DNA of 34,950 bases from Xylanimicrobium pachnodae JCM 13526 = NBRC 107786 (GCA_001592145.1 BCWJ01000026.1:1-34950); one strand, 5' to 3'. Shown: positions 17,052 through 25,500, counted from the first letter of the stretch. Program-made: numbers and translations. The notes: a model not told the origin generated them from the letters alone.

Positions 17052-17380
17052 CCCCGGGGGCCCTGCGGGCGGCGGGGGCCGCCCGTGCCGTACGGCTTGA
17101 TGGCAGGGCGCACATCGAACCAGTAGATCAGGGCGGGGGCGAGCGCGATCACGTTGAGGAACGAGCCCGAGGTGAGGAACATCGGCGGCAGGCCCAGGAA
17201 GCCGATCACGGCGCCGATCCCGAGCAGGGCCAGCCAGAAGCCCCTGGTGCGCTTGCCCTCCGAGGTGTAGGCACGCTCCGGACGGCGGGCACCATCGATG
17301 AGCGCGACCACCTGCACGGCGAAGACGACGACGGCGAGGGCGCTGAGCACCAACCACTGGACCGATCCGATGAGACTCAC
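17039..17380 (-). CDS. DUF2516 family membrane protein
   Basis: 113 residues. Three to four hydrophobic segments (about 5-28, 48-68, 72-92) follow the pattern of the actinobacterial DUF2516 family (VVALIDGARRPERAYTSEGKRTRGFWLALLG; ALAPALIYWFDVRPAIKPYG). Its function is unknown. The tail is Pro/Gly/Arg-rich, and its stop falls in the first of the 15-bp repeats that set the asparaginase start. The start is the GTG at 17380, preceded by TAGGGT. The first three bases of that box are the vapC stop codon. Confidence 0.88.
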   Translation of the reverse strand: MSLIGSVQWLVLSALAVVVFAVQVVALIDGARRPERAYTSEGKRTRGFWLALLGIGAVIGFLGLPPMFLTSGSFLNVIALAPALIYWFDVRPAIKPYGTGGPRRPQGPRGPQW

Positions 17381-17386
17381 GGGGAG

Positions 17387-17392
17387 ACCCTA
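17387..17392 (-). promoter_or_regulatory. -10 box TAGGGT, leaderless start of DUF2516
   Basis: TAGGGT ends 6 bases before the GTG at 17380. Its TAG is also the stop codon of vapC, so the promoter is embedded in the end of that gene. Confidence 0.45.
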
Positions 17393-17815
17393 GGGCACCA
17401 CGTGCAGCCCCTGCGCGCGAGCGGCCGACGCGAACCGGTCGTCCCAGGCCGCGATGATCGTCCCGGGGTGACGCAGGGCCCGGGCGGAGGCGAGGTGCAC
17501 GGCATCGTCGGCCCGCAGCGGTACCGCGCCGTCCGCGAGCAGGGCGGCGGCGTCGCGCCCGATCCGCTCCCCCACCTCGACGACGGCGAACCGGGTCCAC
17601 AGCCGTTCCCAGCCCGCGACGGCGCGGTGGTGCGCGGCGGCGTCGAGCAGCCCGGCGCGCACCCCGGCGGCCAGCGCCGCGCGCACCTCGACGTCCGCGA
17701 TCCGGCTCGTGACGACGACGTCGGCGCGGTTGAACAAGGCGGACGCGAGATCAGAACCGGACTCGCGGACCACGAGCTTGACCAGCGCGGACGCATCGAA
17801 GTAGACGAGGGCCAC
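17390..17815 (-). CDS. vapC: PIN-domain ribonuclease toxin VapC
   Basis: This 141-residue PIN-domain protein would cut RNA in the cell when not neutralised. The acidic site residues are visible: Asp7 in YFDASALVKL, Glu in RIADVEVRAAL, Asp in PLRADDAVHLASA and the late Asp pair in AAWDDRF. It begins with GTG 4 bases after the vapB stop, the usual antitoxin-first order with translational coupling. Its RNA target cannot be read from the sequence. Confidence 0.9.
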   Translation of the reverse strand: MALVYFDASALVKLVVRESGSDLASALFNRADVVVTSRIADVEVRAALAAGVRAGLLDAAAHHRAVAGWERLWTRFAVVEVGERIGRDAAALLADGAVPLRADDAVHLASARALRHPGTIIAAWDDRFASAARAQGLHVVP

Positions 17816-17819
17816 GGGG

Positions 17820-18083
17820 TCAGCGCCGGATCCTGCGGACCAGGGAGGACATGCCGCCGCGAGTCGCCGGGCCGGCGGCGGGCGGCTCGTGGGGAGTTCG
17901 CGGTTCGGCCGCAGGGGTCAGCAGGCCGTCGCGTACCAGCGACTGCACCAGGTCGGCGGCGCCGATGCCGGTCAGCCGGGCGACGGGCACGCCGCGCTCG
18001 GTGATGATGACGTCCTCGCCCGCGCGGGCGGCCTCGATCCACGTCTTGAGCTCGGCGCGCAACGCGCTGACGGCGACCTCCAT
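17820..18083 (-). CDS. vapB: Antitoxin VapB (Phd/YefM-like)
   Basis: This 87-residue protein has a Phd-type DNA-binding start (MEVAVSALRAELKTWIEAARAGEDVIITERGVPVARLTGI) and a longer, Pro-rich and finally basic tail that should wrap and block VapC. Such antitoxins repress their own operon. The start has TAGCGT 6 bases upstream and no ribosome site, so a leaderless mRNA is likely. The basic end SSLVRRIRR is typical of the toxin-binding tail. Confidence 0.88.
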   Translation of the reverse strand: MEVAVSALRAELKTWIEAARAGEDVIITERGVPVARLTGIGAADLVQSLVRDGLLTPAAEPRTPHEPPAAGPATRGGMSSLVRRIRR

Positions 18084-18089
18084 GCGGGC

Positions 18090-18095
18090 ACGCTA
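18090..18095 (-). promoter_or_regulatory. -10 box TAGCGT, leaderless start of vapB
   Basis: TAGCGT lies 6 bases before the vapB ATG on the minus strand. Confidence 0.5.
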
Positions 18096-18162
18096 TCGGT
18101 CCGGTGCCCTCACACCACAGACCGACCCGCGCACCGCCCCTCGGCGCGCGGGGATGCGACGC

Positions 18163-19287
18163 TCACAGGTCGCGCAACGTCGCCCGCGCGTCGGCAGCAC
18201 CCACGCCGGTGGCCTCCAGCAGGTCGACGACCGGGGAGCGCAGCAGCAGCACGAGCGACTGGATGCCCCAGTGCTCGGCGGCCTCGCGCGGGTCGGCATC
18301 GCGCGCCAGCCCGGTCAGGGTGTGACGTGCCGCCGCCGGGTCCACCCCGCGCTCGACGGCGGAGGCGAGCTCACGCGTTCCCGCCGCGAACCGGCTCAGC
18401 AGATCGGCCAGCACGGCCCGCTCGGGCGGCGGGGCACCGTCCACCCCGACCGGCGCGCGCCGCACCAGCACCCGGATGGAACGCATGGCGCGGTCCACGA
18501 GCACCGCCTGGTTCTCGAGGCGTTGCAGCTCGTCGCGGTGCACCCGGTTGACGCTGACGCGCGCCTGGTCGTTGGCGTGCCGCACCCGGTCCAGCCATTC
18601 CTGGAGGGCCGGGTCCGCGGCGCGCGCCCGCACGAGCGCGGCCTCGAGCGCGTCCGCGTCACCCACGCGAGCCGCCGCAGCGGTCTGCTCGACGACGATG
18701 GCGAGCGCCGTCGTGGCCGTGGTCCCCAGCCGGCGCACGGTACGGCGTGGATCACCCGGCGTGAGCAGGGCGATGGCCAGCGCGACCGCGCCGCCCATCA
18801 GGGCGTCCCCGGCGCGCCCCAGCGGCCCGCCGGTCAGCGACGGCAGCCCGACGACGACGATCGCCTGGGTCCCGGCCTGCGCGGCGAGCACCGCGCCGCG
18901 GTCCACGAACCGGGCGAGGAGCGCCGCCACCACCAGCACGGTGCTGAGCTGCCACCAGCCCGACCCGATGATGCGGACGACGACGTCGCCCACGCCCACC
19001 CCGAAGGTCACCCCGAGCGCGACCTCGGCGATCTTGCGCAGGTCGCGCTCGAACGAGAACCCCAGGCAGGCCCAGGCGGCGATCGCGGCGAAGAACGGCT
19101 GCTCGTGGCCCAGCAGCCACCCCGCCAGCACGTAGGCGATGCCCGCGGCGGCCGCGGCCTGCAGGAGCGGCCAGAACGAGGTACGGACCCGCGAGAAGCC
19201 CTGCCGGGCACGGGCGCGCAGCACCACCCGGCGCACGACGCCGTGGGCCAGCCGTGCGCCCAGGCGTCCGTCGCCGGGCACGCTCAT
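18163..19287 (-). CDS. FUSC/aromatic-acid-exporter-like membrane protein
   Basis: 374 residues. The N-terminal half has about six hydrophobic spans in FUSC style (FWPLLQAAAAAGIAYVLAGWLLG; PFFAAIAAWACLGFSFERDLRKIAEVALGVTFGVGVGDVVV; GTQAIVVVGLPSLTGG). The C-terminal half is a long soluble helical region. Proteins of this group (relatives of AaeB and YccS) are thought to export aromatic acids or other small organic anions. The actual cargo is unknown. Its ATG overlaps the YgfZ stop by ATGA, making it the last of four coupled genes. Confidence 0.8.
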   Translation of the reverse strand: MSVPGDGRLGARLAHGVVRRVVLRARARQGFSRVRTSFWPLLQAAAAAGIAYVLAGWLLGHEQPFFAAIAAWACLGFSFERDLRKIAEVALGVTFGVGVGDVVVRIIGSGWWQLSTVLVVAALLARFVDRGAVLAAQAGTQAIVVVGLPSLTGGPLGRAGDALMGGAVALAIALLTPGDPRRTVRRLGTTATTALAIVVEQTAAAARVGDADALEAALVRARAADPALQEWLDRVRHANDQARVSVNRVHRDELQRLENQAVLVDRAMRSIRVLVRRAPVGVDGAPPPERAVLADLLSRFAAGTRELASAVERGVDPAAARHTLTGLARDADPREAAEHWGIQSLVLLLRSPVVDLLEATGVGAADARATLRDL

Positions 19288-20423
19288 GCCGAGAAGCTGC
19301 CCAGGTTCCCCGGCGCGGACAACCCGCGCGTCAGCGGCCCCCGCGCGGGCGGCCGGTCGACGGCCACGCCCTCGCCGGGCACCACGACCTCCTGGGCCGC
19401 GGCCACCTCGACACGCTCGCCCGATACCTCTCCGGCGACCACGAGCTCGGCGTCCTCGGGGACCGACCGCTTGATCACGGCGAGCCCCACGGGTCCCAGC
19501 TCGTGGTGCCGCGCCATCGACGTCATGACGCCCACGTCGCGCCCGCCCGCCAGCACCTGCGCCCCCGCCTCGGGCAGCACGTGCCCGGACCCGTCCAGGT
19601 GCAGGAACACGAGCCGGCGCGGCGGGCGGCCCAGGTTCACCACGCGGGCGACGGTCTCCTGCCCGCGGTAGCAGCCCTTGTGCAGGTGCACGGCAGTGCG
19701 CAGCCAGTCGAGCTCGTGCGGGATGGAGCGGTGGTCCACCTCGCGGGCCAGGCGCGGGCGGTACGCCTCGACGCGCAGCGCCTCGCTGGCCCACGTGCCG
19801 GCAAGGCGGGCGCCGGCGGCCTCGCGAGCGGCGACCTCGTCCGCAACGGTTGCGCGCGGCACGAGCACCAGCCGCCAGGGCCGCTGAGCGCCCGGGTGGT
19901 CGGCCGCGTCGGGGCCGTACCGGGTGCCGCCGGCGGCCACCACGGGCCACGTGTCCCACCAGGTCAGCGGGCCGTCCGGGGTGCCCTCGGCCGCGACCGG
20001 CTCGCCGATGGCCGCCCAGTGCGCGGTGACGTCCGCGACCTCGACGCGGCGTGTGAACCGCATCTGGTCGAGCCACTGCGCGAGCGGGGCGGCGTGGTCG
20101 GCCTCCGTGATCAGCCACGTGGCCTCGCCGTCGTCGACCACCCCGGCGGCGTGCTCGACGTGCCCCTGGGGGCTGAGCACGAGCAGCTCGGTGGAGGTGC
20201 GCGGGGGCAGCGCGCTCAGGTGCTGGGAGGTGATGTCGTGCAGCCACACCAGGCGGTCCGGCCCGGACACGCGCACGACGCCGAGGTGCGACTGGTCCAC
20301 GACCGCCGCGCCGCGCACCAGCGCGCGCTGCTCGGCGACGGGGTCGCCGTAGTGCCAGGCGACGCCCGCGTCGGGGCCGGTGGCCGCGACGGCGCCGTGC
20401 CGTGCCAGGAGCGGGCTGCCCAT
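19284..20423 (-). CDS. ygfZ: Folate-binding protein YgfZ (Fe-S cluster maintenance)
   Basis: This 379-residue protein is GcvT-like and carries the YgfZ signature KGCYRGQE (consensus K-G-C-Y-x-G-Q-E) in HLHKGCYRGQETVARVVNLG. YgfZ proteins bind tetrahydrofolate and help build or repair certain Fe-S enzymes; they are not glycine-cleavage enzymes. The gene overlaps both neighbours: TGATG with the nitrobindin-like gene before it and ATGA with the FUSC gene after it. Confidence 0.9.
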   Translation of the reverse strand: MGSPLLARHGAVAATGPDAGVAWHYGDPVAEQRALVRGAAVVDQSHLGVVRVSGPDRLVWLHDITSQHLSALPPRTSTELLVLSPQGHVEHAAGVVDDGEATWLITEADHAAPLAQWLDQMRFTRRVEVADVTAHWAAIGEPVAAEGTPDGPLTWWDTWPVVAAGGTRYGPDAADHPGAQRPWRLVLVPRATVADEVAAREAAGARLAGTWASEALRVEAYRPRLAREVDHRSIPHELDWLRTAVHLHKGCYRGQETVARVVNLGRPPRRLVFLHLDGSGHVLPEAGAQVLAGGRDVGVMTSMARHHELGPVGLAVIKRSVPEDAELVVAGEVSGERVEVAAAQEVVVPGEGVAVDRPPARGPLTRGLSAPGNLGSFSA

Positions 20424-21034
20424 CACTGCTCCACCCCGGTGACCGGGGCGTCGAGCCGCACGAGCTGCCCCGAGGAGTACGACTGCAGCGGGTGCCCGAA
20501 CGCCGTGAGGTCCTCGCTCCAGAACAGCCGCCCCTGCACCAGGCCGAACATGCGGCGCGACCCGCTGACATCCGGGCTGGTGGCCGTGCGTACGGTGCGT
20601 TGCGACGCGAGCTCGACACGGCCCCCGCCCACCCAGCCCAGGTACGCGGTCAGGCGTCCCGACGCGTCGGCGAGCAGCACCTCGATGGTGTGCTGGTCGT
20701 CGCCCAGCCCGTCGAGCGCCTCGGTGGAGGGCCGCCAGTAGCCGGTCTCGGTGGTCCACACCTGCGCCGCCGCGACCTCGGCGTCGGACGGCGGCGTGAA
20801 GTCGGCGTCGGGGGCGGTCAGGTCGATGCGCTCGGGCACGTCCCCGTCCAGCAGGCGCAGCGTGGACTCGTACCGCAGGTACGGCCCGCCGTCGTGGTCG
20901 AGGACGACGTCGGCCGCCACGCGGCGGCGCGCGACGCCCGGGTACTCGACCACGCCCGCGCCCCGCCATCGTCCGACGAGCCAGGCCAGCGGGTAGACCT
21001 CCGGCGCGAGCGACTCGTCGAACGCGAACGGCAT
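20423..21034 (-). CDS. Nitrobindin/FABP-like beta-barrel protein lacking the haem His
   Basis: This 203-residue protein belongs to the nitrobindin (DUF1794, FABP-like) family. The GxWxGxG signature reads GRWRGAG at 21-27, and a ten-strand barrel pattern follows. In haem-binding nitrobindins a His near the C-terminus (typically in a PHLSA-type segment) ligates iron. The aligned stretch here is QSYSSGQL, with Tyr186 in place of His. Ferric haem and NO chemistry is therefore doubtful, and it may bind another hydrophobic ligand. It is joined by TGATG overlaps to the 36-residue gene before and to ygfZ after. Confidence 0.85.
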   Translation of the reverse strand: MPFAFDESLAPEVYPLAWLVGRWRGAGVVEYPGVARRRVAADVVLDHDGGPYLRYESTLRLLDGDVPERIDLTAPDADFTPPSDAEVAAAQVWTTETGYWRPSTEALDGLGDDQHTIEVLLADASGRLTAYLGWVGGGRVELASQRTVRTATSPDVSGSRRMFGLVQGRLFWSEDLTAFGHPLQSYSSGQLVRLDAPVTGVEQ

Positions 21035-21144
21035 CAGCGCTGGCCTGCGAACAGCTTGTAGACGACGTAGCCCGCGAACCAGGTGATGGCGACCACCGTG
21101 ACGATCAGCAGGCCGATGAAGAAGGCTTCGAGTCCGGCATACAT
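21034..21144 (-). CDS. 36-residue single-span membrane mini-protein
   Basis: This very short gene reads MYAGLEAFFIGLLIVTVVAI and continues TWFAGYVVYKLFAGQR. It has one hydrophobic span (about 8-30) and a basic end. The reading is supported by strong G/C third positions, a TAGGAT box exactly 6 bases before the ATG and a TGATG overlap with the nitrobindin-like gene. It heads the four-gene unit. No family is recognised; a small membrane subunit or regulator is possible. Confidence 0.7.
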   Translation of the reverse strand: MYAGLEAFFIGLLIVTVVAITWFAGYVVYKLFAGQR

Positions 21145-21150
21145 GGGGCG

Positions 21151-21156
21151 ATCCTA
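21151..21156 (-). promoter_or_regulatory. -10 box TAGGAT, leaderless start of the mini-protein operon
   Basis: TAGGAT is 6 bases before the ATG at 21144. A 12-bp tandem repeat (CTTCTCCCAGCG twice, plus strand, about 21172-21195) lies just upstream. Confidence 0.5.
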
Positions 21157-21200
21157 TCCAGGCGGGGAGGCTTCTCCCAGCGCTTCTCCCAGCGCTTCGC

Positions 21201-21647
21201 TCATGCGGCGCGCAGCCGCCGGCCCAGCAGGTAGAGCTCGCACCCGAGGCAGAGTCCGACGACGGCGTTCAGCGCGGCGGCCACGAACGCGACGCCCGCC
21301 GCGACCGGGACGCCCAGGTCGACTCCCGCGAGGCCCAGGACGACGCCGACGGCGGTCACGAGCAGCCCCACCACCTGCGCGAAGCGCGGCGGGCGCGGGT
21401 CCTCCAGCTCGGCGGGCGGCGCCAGGCGCGGGCGCACCAGGGCGCGGAACACCCAGCCCTGCCAGGTGCCCTGCGCGCCGAACGCCGCACCGGCCGCAAA
21501 GCTCAGCGCGACGAGGATCAGCAGCACCAGCGCGGCGGTGCGGGTGGACTCCCCGACGCCGAGCACGACGACGACGGCGAGCAGCACGGCGGTGATCCCG
21601 GCGGCGACGCGCGGGCCACGGGGGTCGATCCCGGCGGGAACAGTCAT
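21201..21647 (-). CDS. DUF4395 family membrane protein
   Basis: 148 residues with four hydrophobic spans. The family features IDPRGPRVAAGITAVLLA at the start and NAVVGLCLGCELYLLGRR at the end fit DUF4395. The two Cys in CLGC sit at the edge of the last span. The gene follows the membrane thioredoxin by 61 bases with its own GGAG 7 bases before the ATG. This pairing recurs in actinobacteria, and a shared thiol-redox role at the membrane is plausible but unproven. Confidence 0.85.
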   Translation of the reverse strand: MTVPAGIDPRGPRVAAGITAVLLAVVVVLGVGESTRTAALVLLILVALSFAAGAAFGAQGTWQGWVFRALVRPRLAPPAELEDPRPPRFAQVVGLLVTAVGVVLGLAGVDLGVPVAAGVAFVAAALNAVVGLCLGCELYLLGRRLRAA

Positions 21648-21708
21648 GAGGGAACTCCAGTCGAGGTTCGGGACACGGTCGAGGGGCGTGACGCGGTCGC
21701 AGGGGGAC

Positions 21709-22131
21709 TCAGCCGCAGAGGGCGAGCGCCTGCTTGGCCTGGGCAGGCGTCATGGCGCCGCTCGCGCGGGCGACCTCCGCGCCGTCGGAGTCCAGGAGCA
21801 GCACGGTGGGCGTGGTCAGCACGCGGAGCTCCTTGACCAGGTCGAGGTGCTGGTCGACGTCGAGCTCCTGGTGCAGCACGCCGTCCTCCCTGGCGGCGAG
21901 CGACCCGAGCACACGCGCGGTGGCGCGGCACGGCGAGCACACCTCGGCCGAGAGCTGGAGGAACGTGGCCCGCGCACCGAGCGCGACCCCCCGTTCGGCC
22001 CACCGGCCGGCCGCGGAGGTGGCGGCCTGCCCGGTGGCGGTGACCCGCATGCGCCCCTGCCGGGCACGCCAGATCCCGCCCACCAGGGCGGTCACCACCA
22101 GGAGCGCGGCGAGCGCGACGAGCTGCGGCAC
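21709..22131 (-). CDS. Membrane-anchored thioredoxin-like protein
   Basis: 140 residues. An N-terminal signal anchor (about 3-21, LVALAALLVVTALVGGIW) is followed by a thioredoxin fold with the active site CSPC (Cys65, Cys68) and the cis-Pro segment LTTPTVLLLD. It should reduce or exchange disulfides on the outer face of the membrane. The start is the GTG at 22131, with AGGAAGGA 5 bases upstream, rather than any earlier start in the frame. It is co-directional with DUF4395. The promoter region holds a perfect palindrome that may sense redox stress. Confidence 0.85.
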   Translation of the reverse strand: MPQLVALAALLVVTALVGGIWRARQGRMRVTATGQAATSAAGRWAERGVALGARATFLQLSAEVCSPCRATARVLGSLAAREDGVLHQELDVDQHLDLVKELRVLTTPTVLLLDSDGAEVARASGAMTPAQAKQALALCG

Positions 22132-22169
22132 GGTTGTTCCTTCCTGCGGACGCGGCCGAGCCCCTCGCG

Positions 22170-22206
22170 GGGACTCATAGACAACGCATCGTTCAACGAT
22201 CAATGA
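22170..22206 (-). promoter_or_regulatory. Promoter and 13-bp palindromic operator of the thioredoxin gene
   Basis: On the minus strand TTGATC and TATGAG are separated by 18 bases, a fair -35/-10 pair. Between them lies the perfect palindrome ATCGTTGAACGAT (22188-22200), so a bound dimer would block RNA polymerase. Confidence 0.45.
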
Positions 22207-22263
22207 TCGCGCAGGATTCCGAGTGCTCGCCACCACGCGCCCACATGCTGGACAGGATGCAAC

Positions 22264-23001
22264 TCAGCCCAGCAGGACCCTGCCCACCGCGAACACGAGC
22301 ATGCCGCCCACGGCCACCGGTGTCGCCGACGCGGCCAGCCCGGCCAGGCGCCCCTGCGCCTGCGGGACCCGCTCCGCCAGCACGCGCACCGTGCCCACGC
22401 CCAGCCCGCCCGCGAGCCCGGCGACGAGCCCCGTCAACGGCTCGACCTCGGGCAGCAGCGAACCGATGGCGGCCCCCGCCACCCCCGCACCCGCGACGGC
22501 GAGCAACGCCCCCAGCCACCCGCGCGCCGCGGCGAGGGCGGACAGCGCGGCAGCCACGGCGATCGCCGTCGCCGCCGTGATCACCAGGGCCGACCCGCCC
22601 TGGGACCGCTCCGTGGCGATCCAACCCCCCGCCGCCGCGGCGACGAACGCGCCGGCCACCGACCCGCTGACCGACTCGACCAGCCGCGACCGCCCGTCAC
22701 GGCGCAGCATCTCCGCGAGGAACGCAAGCACGAGCGCCATGGCGACGACGATCGGCAGGTGGCGCAGCACCGGCTCCCCCTGGGTGCGCCAGGCCACCGC
22801 CGCCCCGCCCAGCCCGGCGCCGAGCACCACGATGGTGGCGCCGCCGTGCACGGGGGCGTCCAGGAGTCGCGACCAGCCGAGCGCCAGCAGTGCCACGAGC
22901 AGCACGATCACGCCGACCAGGGGCACCTCGCCGAAGTACGAGGCGCCGGCGACGGCGGCACTGAGGACGACGGTCGTCACGGCGCGGGTGGAGAGGCTCA
23001 C
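22264..23001 (-). CDS. Multi-span membrane protein divergent from glnR
   Basis: 245 residues, almost entirely hydrophobic with eight or nine probable spans rich in Ala, Gly and Val, and short loops carrying Arg ([28 protein letters not shown]). No family or motif is recognised. The start is the GTG at 23001, preceded at 7 bases by GATACT and without a ribosome site. It shares the 106-bp upstream region with glnR, so it may respond to the same control, but it has no ammonium-transporter signature. Confidence 0.7.
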   Translation of the reverse strand: MSLSTRAVTTVVLSAAVAGASYFGEVPLVGVIVLLVALLALGWSRLLDAPVHGGATIVVLGAGLGGAAVAWRTQGEPVLRHLPIVVAMALVLAFLAEMLRRDGRSRLVESVSGSVAGAFVAAAAGGWIATERSQGGSALVITAATAIAVAAALSALAAARGWLGALLAVAGAGVAGAAIGSLLPEVEPLTGLVAGLAGGLGVGTVRVLAERVPQAQGRLAGLAASATPVAVGGMLVFAVGRVLLG

Positions 23002-23058
23002 GGTGTCGAGTATCGCGGACTGGTCACCCGACGTGCTCGCGAGTGCGGTGCGGGACGG

Positions 23059-23064
23059 TAGTTT
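23059..23064 (+). promoter_or_regulatory. Possible -10 box TAGTTT of glnR
   Basis: TAGTTT in the divergent region would give a leader of about 37 bases that contains the GGGAGGA ribosome site. No convincing -35 is seen. Confidence 0.3.
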
Positions 23065-23107
23065 TGGCGACACGCCGCGACACGCACCGGCCAGGGAGGA
23101 AGACACG

Positions 23108-23836
23108 ATGGCCGACCTCCTGCTGCTCACGCCCGCAACGGGCGCCTCCGCCGAGATCGTCCCGGCGCTCGGTCTGCTCTCGCACCGGGTCCGGGTGCTC
23201 CCGCTGGAGCCACCCACGCTCTCGGACACCGACGACGCCGACGTCGTGCTCGTCGACGCCCGCCGCGACCTGGCCGGCGCGCGCAGCACCTGCCGCCTGC
23301 TCGCCGCGATGGACCTGCCGGTCCCGACGGTGCTGGTGCTCACCGAGGGCGGCCTGACCGCCGTCACGCACGAATGGGGCGCCGCCGACGTGGTCCTGGC
23401 GCAGGCGTCGCCCGCGGAGGTCGAAGCGCGCCTGCGCCTGGCCGTCGAGCGAGCCCGCCACGGTAGCGTCGACGACGCCCCCGAGGAGATCTCCGCGGGG
23501 GATCTGACGATCGACGCTGGCGGGTACACGGCCCGGCTGCGCGGCCACCCGATCGACCTGACCTACAAGGAGTTCGAGCTGCTCAAGTACCTGGTGCAGC
23601 ACCCGGGCCGCGTCTTCACCCGCGCCCAGCTCCTCCAGGAGGTGTGGGGCTACGACTACTACGGGGGCACCCGCACGGTGGACGTGCACGTGCGGCGACT
23701 GCGCGCCAAGCTCGGCCCGGAACGCGAACAGCTCATCGGCACGGTCCGCAACGTCGGCTACCGGTTCGACCCGCCCAAGGACCGCGTCGGCAAGCCGGCC
23801 GACGCCGCCCCCGCGACAGACAGGACCGCTCCATGA
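23108..23836 (+). CDS. glnR: Orphan response regulator GlnR (nitrogen control)
   Basis: This 242-residue OmpR-type regulator closely matches actinobacterial GlnR. The receiver domain starts [24 protein letters not shown] and has the lone Asp50 in [11 protein letters not shown], used for dimerisation rather than phosphorylation in GlnR. The winged-helix domain contains [22 protein letters not shown] and [18 protein letters not shown]. GlnR switches genes for ammonium uptake and assimilation. GGGAGGA lies 7 bases before the ATG. No sensor kinase is nearby, as expected for an orphan. It overlaps the hydrolase gene by ATGA. Confidence 0.92.
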   Translation: MADLLLLTPATGASAEIVPALGLLSHRVRVLPLEPPTLSDTDDADVVLVDARRDLAGARSTCRLLAAMDLPVPTVLVLTEGGLTAVTHEWGAADVVLAQASPAEVEARLRLAVERARHGSVDDAPEEISAGDLTIDAGGYTARLRGHPIDLTYKEFELLKYLVQHPGRVFTRAQLLQEVWGYDYYGGTRTVDVHVRRLRAKLGPEREQLIGTVRNVGYRFDPPKDRVGKPADAAPATDRTAP

Positions 23837-24750
23837 CCGACACCGCCGACGTCGCCGACTACTCGTCCGCGCTGCTCGACGGGCCCTGGCGCCACGAGTT
23901 CGTGCCGGCCAACGGCGCGCGGTTCCACGTGGCCCTCGCCGGGCCCGAACGTGGACCGCTCGTGGTGCTGCTGCACGGGTTCGGCCAGTTCTGGTGGACG
24001 TGGCGCCACCAGATCCCGGCGCTCGCCGAGGCCGGGTACCGCGTGGCCGCCATGGACCTGCGCGGTGCCGCGGCGTCCGACAAGCCGCCGTCGGGCTACG
24101 ACATCCCGACCCACACGCGCGACGTCGCCGGGGTGGTCCGCTCGCTGGGCCACGGCCGGGCCGTCGTCGTCGGCTGCGGGCTGGGCGGGACCACCGCCTG
24201 GTCGATGGCCGCGCTCCAGCCGGCCGTGACCGCCGCAGTGGCCGCGCTCTCGAGCCCGCACCCCGCCCGGCTGCACACCCCGCTGCTCGCTCAACTCACC
24301 CCCGCGGGGCGGCGCTTCGTCGCGTTCCTGCAGGTGCCGTCGCTGCCGGAACGGCGCCTGCGCGACACCGACCTGATCGAGCGCGTCTTCGCCCTGGGTG
24401 CCGCCACGCCGCTCGACGCCACCGCCGTCGCGCACTACCGCACCATGCTGCGCATCCCGTTCGCGGCGCACACGGCCGTCGAGGCGACGCGATGGCTGGT
24501 CCGCTCCGCGCCCCGGCCGGACGGCCGGCGCTACACCGCGGCCGTGCGCCGCGTCCTCGCACTGCCCACCCTCCAGGTCCACGGCGCGCTCGACGGCATC
24601 GTGCGCCGCGACCGGGCCGACGCCGACGGCGCCGCGTTCAGCCGCGACTTCCGCTTCGAGGTGGTCGACGGCGCCGGACACTATCTGGCCGAGGAGGCAC
24701 CGCGGGCGGCCACCGAGCTGCTGCTCGACTGGCTGCCCGCCACCCGCTGA
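23833..24750 (+). CDS. Alpha/beta-hydrolase-fold protein with Gly at the nucleophile position
   Basis: 305 residues with a clear alpha/beta hydrolase fold: HGFG oxyanion hole (48-51), acid segment [12 protein letters not shown] and His in [11 protein letters not shown]. The nucleophile elbow should read G-x-S-x-G-G but is GCGLGG (114-119), with Gly116 where Ser, Asp or Cys is needed. Cys115 is one place off. It is therefore probably not a normal hydrolase and may bind a ligand or act as a partner protein. The ATGA overlap with glnR couples their translation, which makes a link to nitrogen control worth considering. Confidence 0.8.
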   Translation: MTDTADVADYSSALLDGPWRHEFVPANGARFHVALAGPERGPLVVLLHGFGQFWWTWRHQIPALAEAGYRVAAMDLRGAAASDKPPSGYDIPTHTRDVAGVVRSLGHGRAVVVGCGLGGTTAWSMAALQPAVTAAVAALSSPHPARLHTPLLAQLTPAGRRFVAFLQVPSLPERRLRDTDLIERVFALGAATPLDATAVAHYRTMLRIPFAAHTAVEATRWLVRSAPRPDGRRYTAAVRRVLALPTLQVHGALDGIVRRDRADADGAAFSRDFRFEVVDGAGHYLAEEAPRAATELLLDWLPATR

Positions 24751-24756
24751 GGGCCC

Positions 24757-25494
24757 TCAGCGCGGCGGGCCGGACTTGACCAGCTTCGCCGCAGCCTCAG
24801 GGTCGGTCTCGCCGATCCCGTAGGACGGGCACAGGGCCGCGATCGGGCACGCCCCGCACGCGGGCCGCTTGGCGTGGCAGATGCGCCGCCCGTGCCACAC
24901 CACGTGGTGCGAGAGCATCGTCCAGTCCCTGCGCTCGAACAGCGCGCCCACCTCGTGCTCGACCTTGACCGGGTCGTCCGACGTCGTCCACCCGAACCGC
25001 CTGGCCAGGCGCAGGAAGTGGGTGTCCACCGTGATGCCCGGGACGCCGAACGCGTTGCCCAGCACCACGTTCGCCGTCTTGCGGCCGACGCCGGGCAACG
25101 TGACCAGGTCCTCCAGGCGCCCGGGCACCTCGCCGTCGTACCGCTCGACGAGCGCGCGGGCGAGACCGATCAACGACCGCGTCTTGGCCCGGAAGAAGCC
25201 GAGCGGGCCCAGGATCACCTCCAGCTCGGCCGGGTCCGCCGCCGCGTACGCGGCCGCGTCCGGGTAGCGCGAGAACAGCGTGGGCGTGGTCGCGTTGACC
25301 CGCACGTCGGTGGTCTGCGCGCTGAGCACCGTGGCCACGAGCAGCTCCAACGGCGTCGTGAAGTCCAGCTCGGCACGGGCGTCCGGGTAGCGCTGCGCGA
25401 GCAGACGGTCGATGCGGCGGGCGCGGCGCACCAGCGCCAGGCGGCTCTCGCCGGTCGGGGTCGTTGCCTGGGGGACCGCGCTCGACGTCGACAC
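24757..25494 (-). CDS. nth: Endonuclease III (DNA glycosylase/AP lyase)
   Basis: This 245-residue protein removes oxidised pyrimidines and nicks the abasic site in base-excision repair. Helix-hairpin-helix and catalytic Lys are in [17 protein letters not shown], the catalytic Asp is in [14 protein letters not shown], and the 4Fe-4S ligands follow the C-x6-C-x2-C-x5-C pattern in [17 protein letters not shown]. The GTG start at 25494 has TACGCT 6 bases upstream, so the first 20 or so variable residues appear to be translated. It is divergent from the crp-type gene, a common actinobacterial neighbourhood. Confidence 0.95.
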   Translation of the reverse strand: MSTSSAVPQATTPTGESRLALVRRARRIDRLLAQRYPDARAELDFTTPLELLVATVLSAQTTDVRVNATTPTLFSRYPDAAAYAAADPAELEVILGPLGFFRAKTRSLIGLARALVERYDGEVPGRLEDLVTLPGVGRKTANVVLGNAFGVPGITVDTHFLRLARRFGWTTSDDPVKVEHEVGALFERRDWTMLSHHVVWHGRRICHAKRPACGACPIAALCPSYGIGETDPEAAAKLVKSGPPR

Positions 25495-25500
25495 CCCCGC

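Noticed and set aside
17390-18083. vapBC as part of a mobile element
   Set aside because: There are no repeats, integrase or base-composition change around it; the flanking genes are ordinary chromosomal genes.
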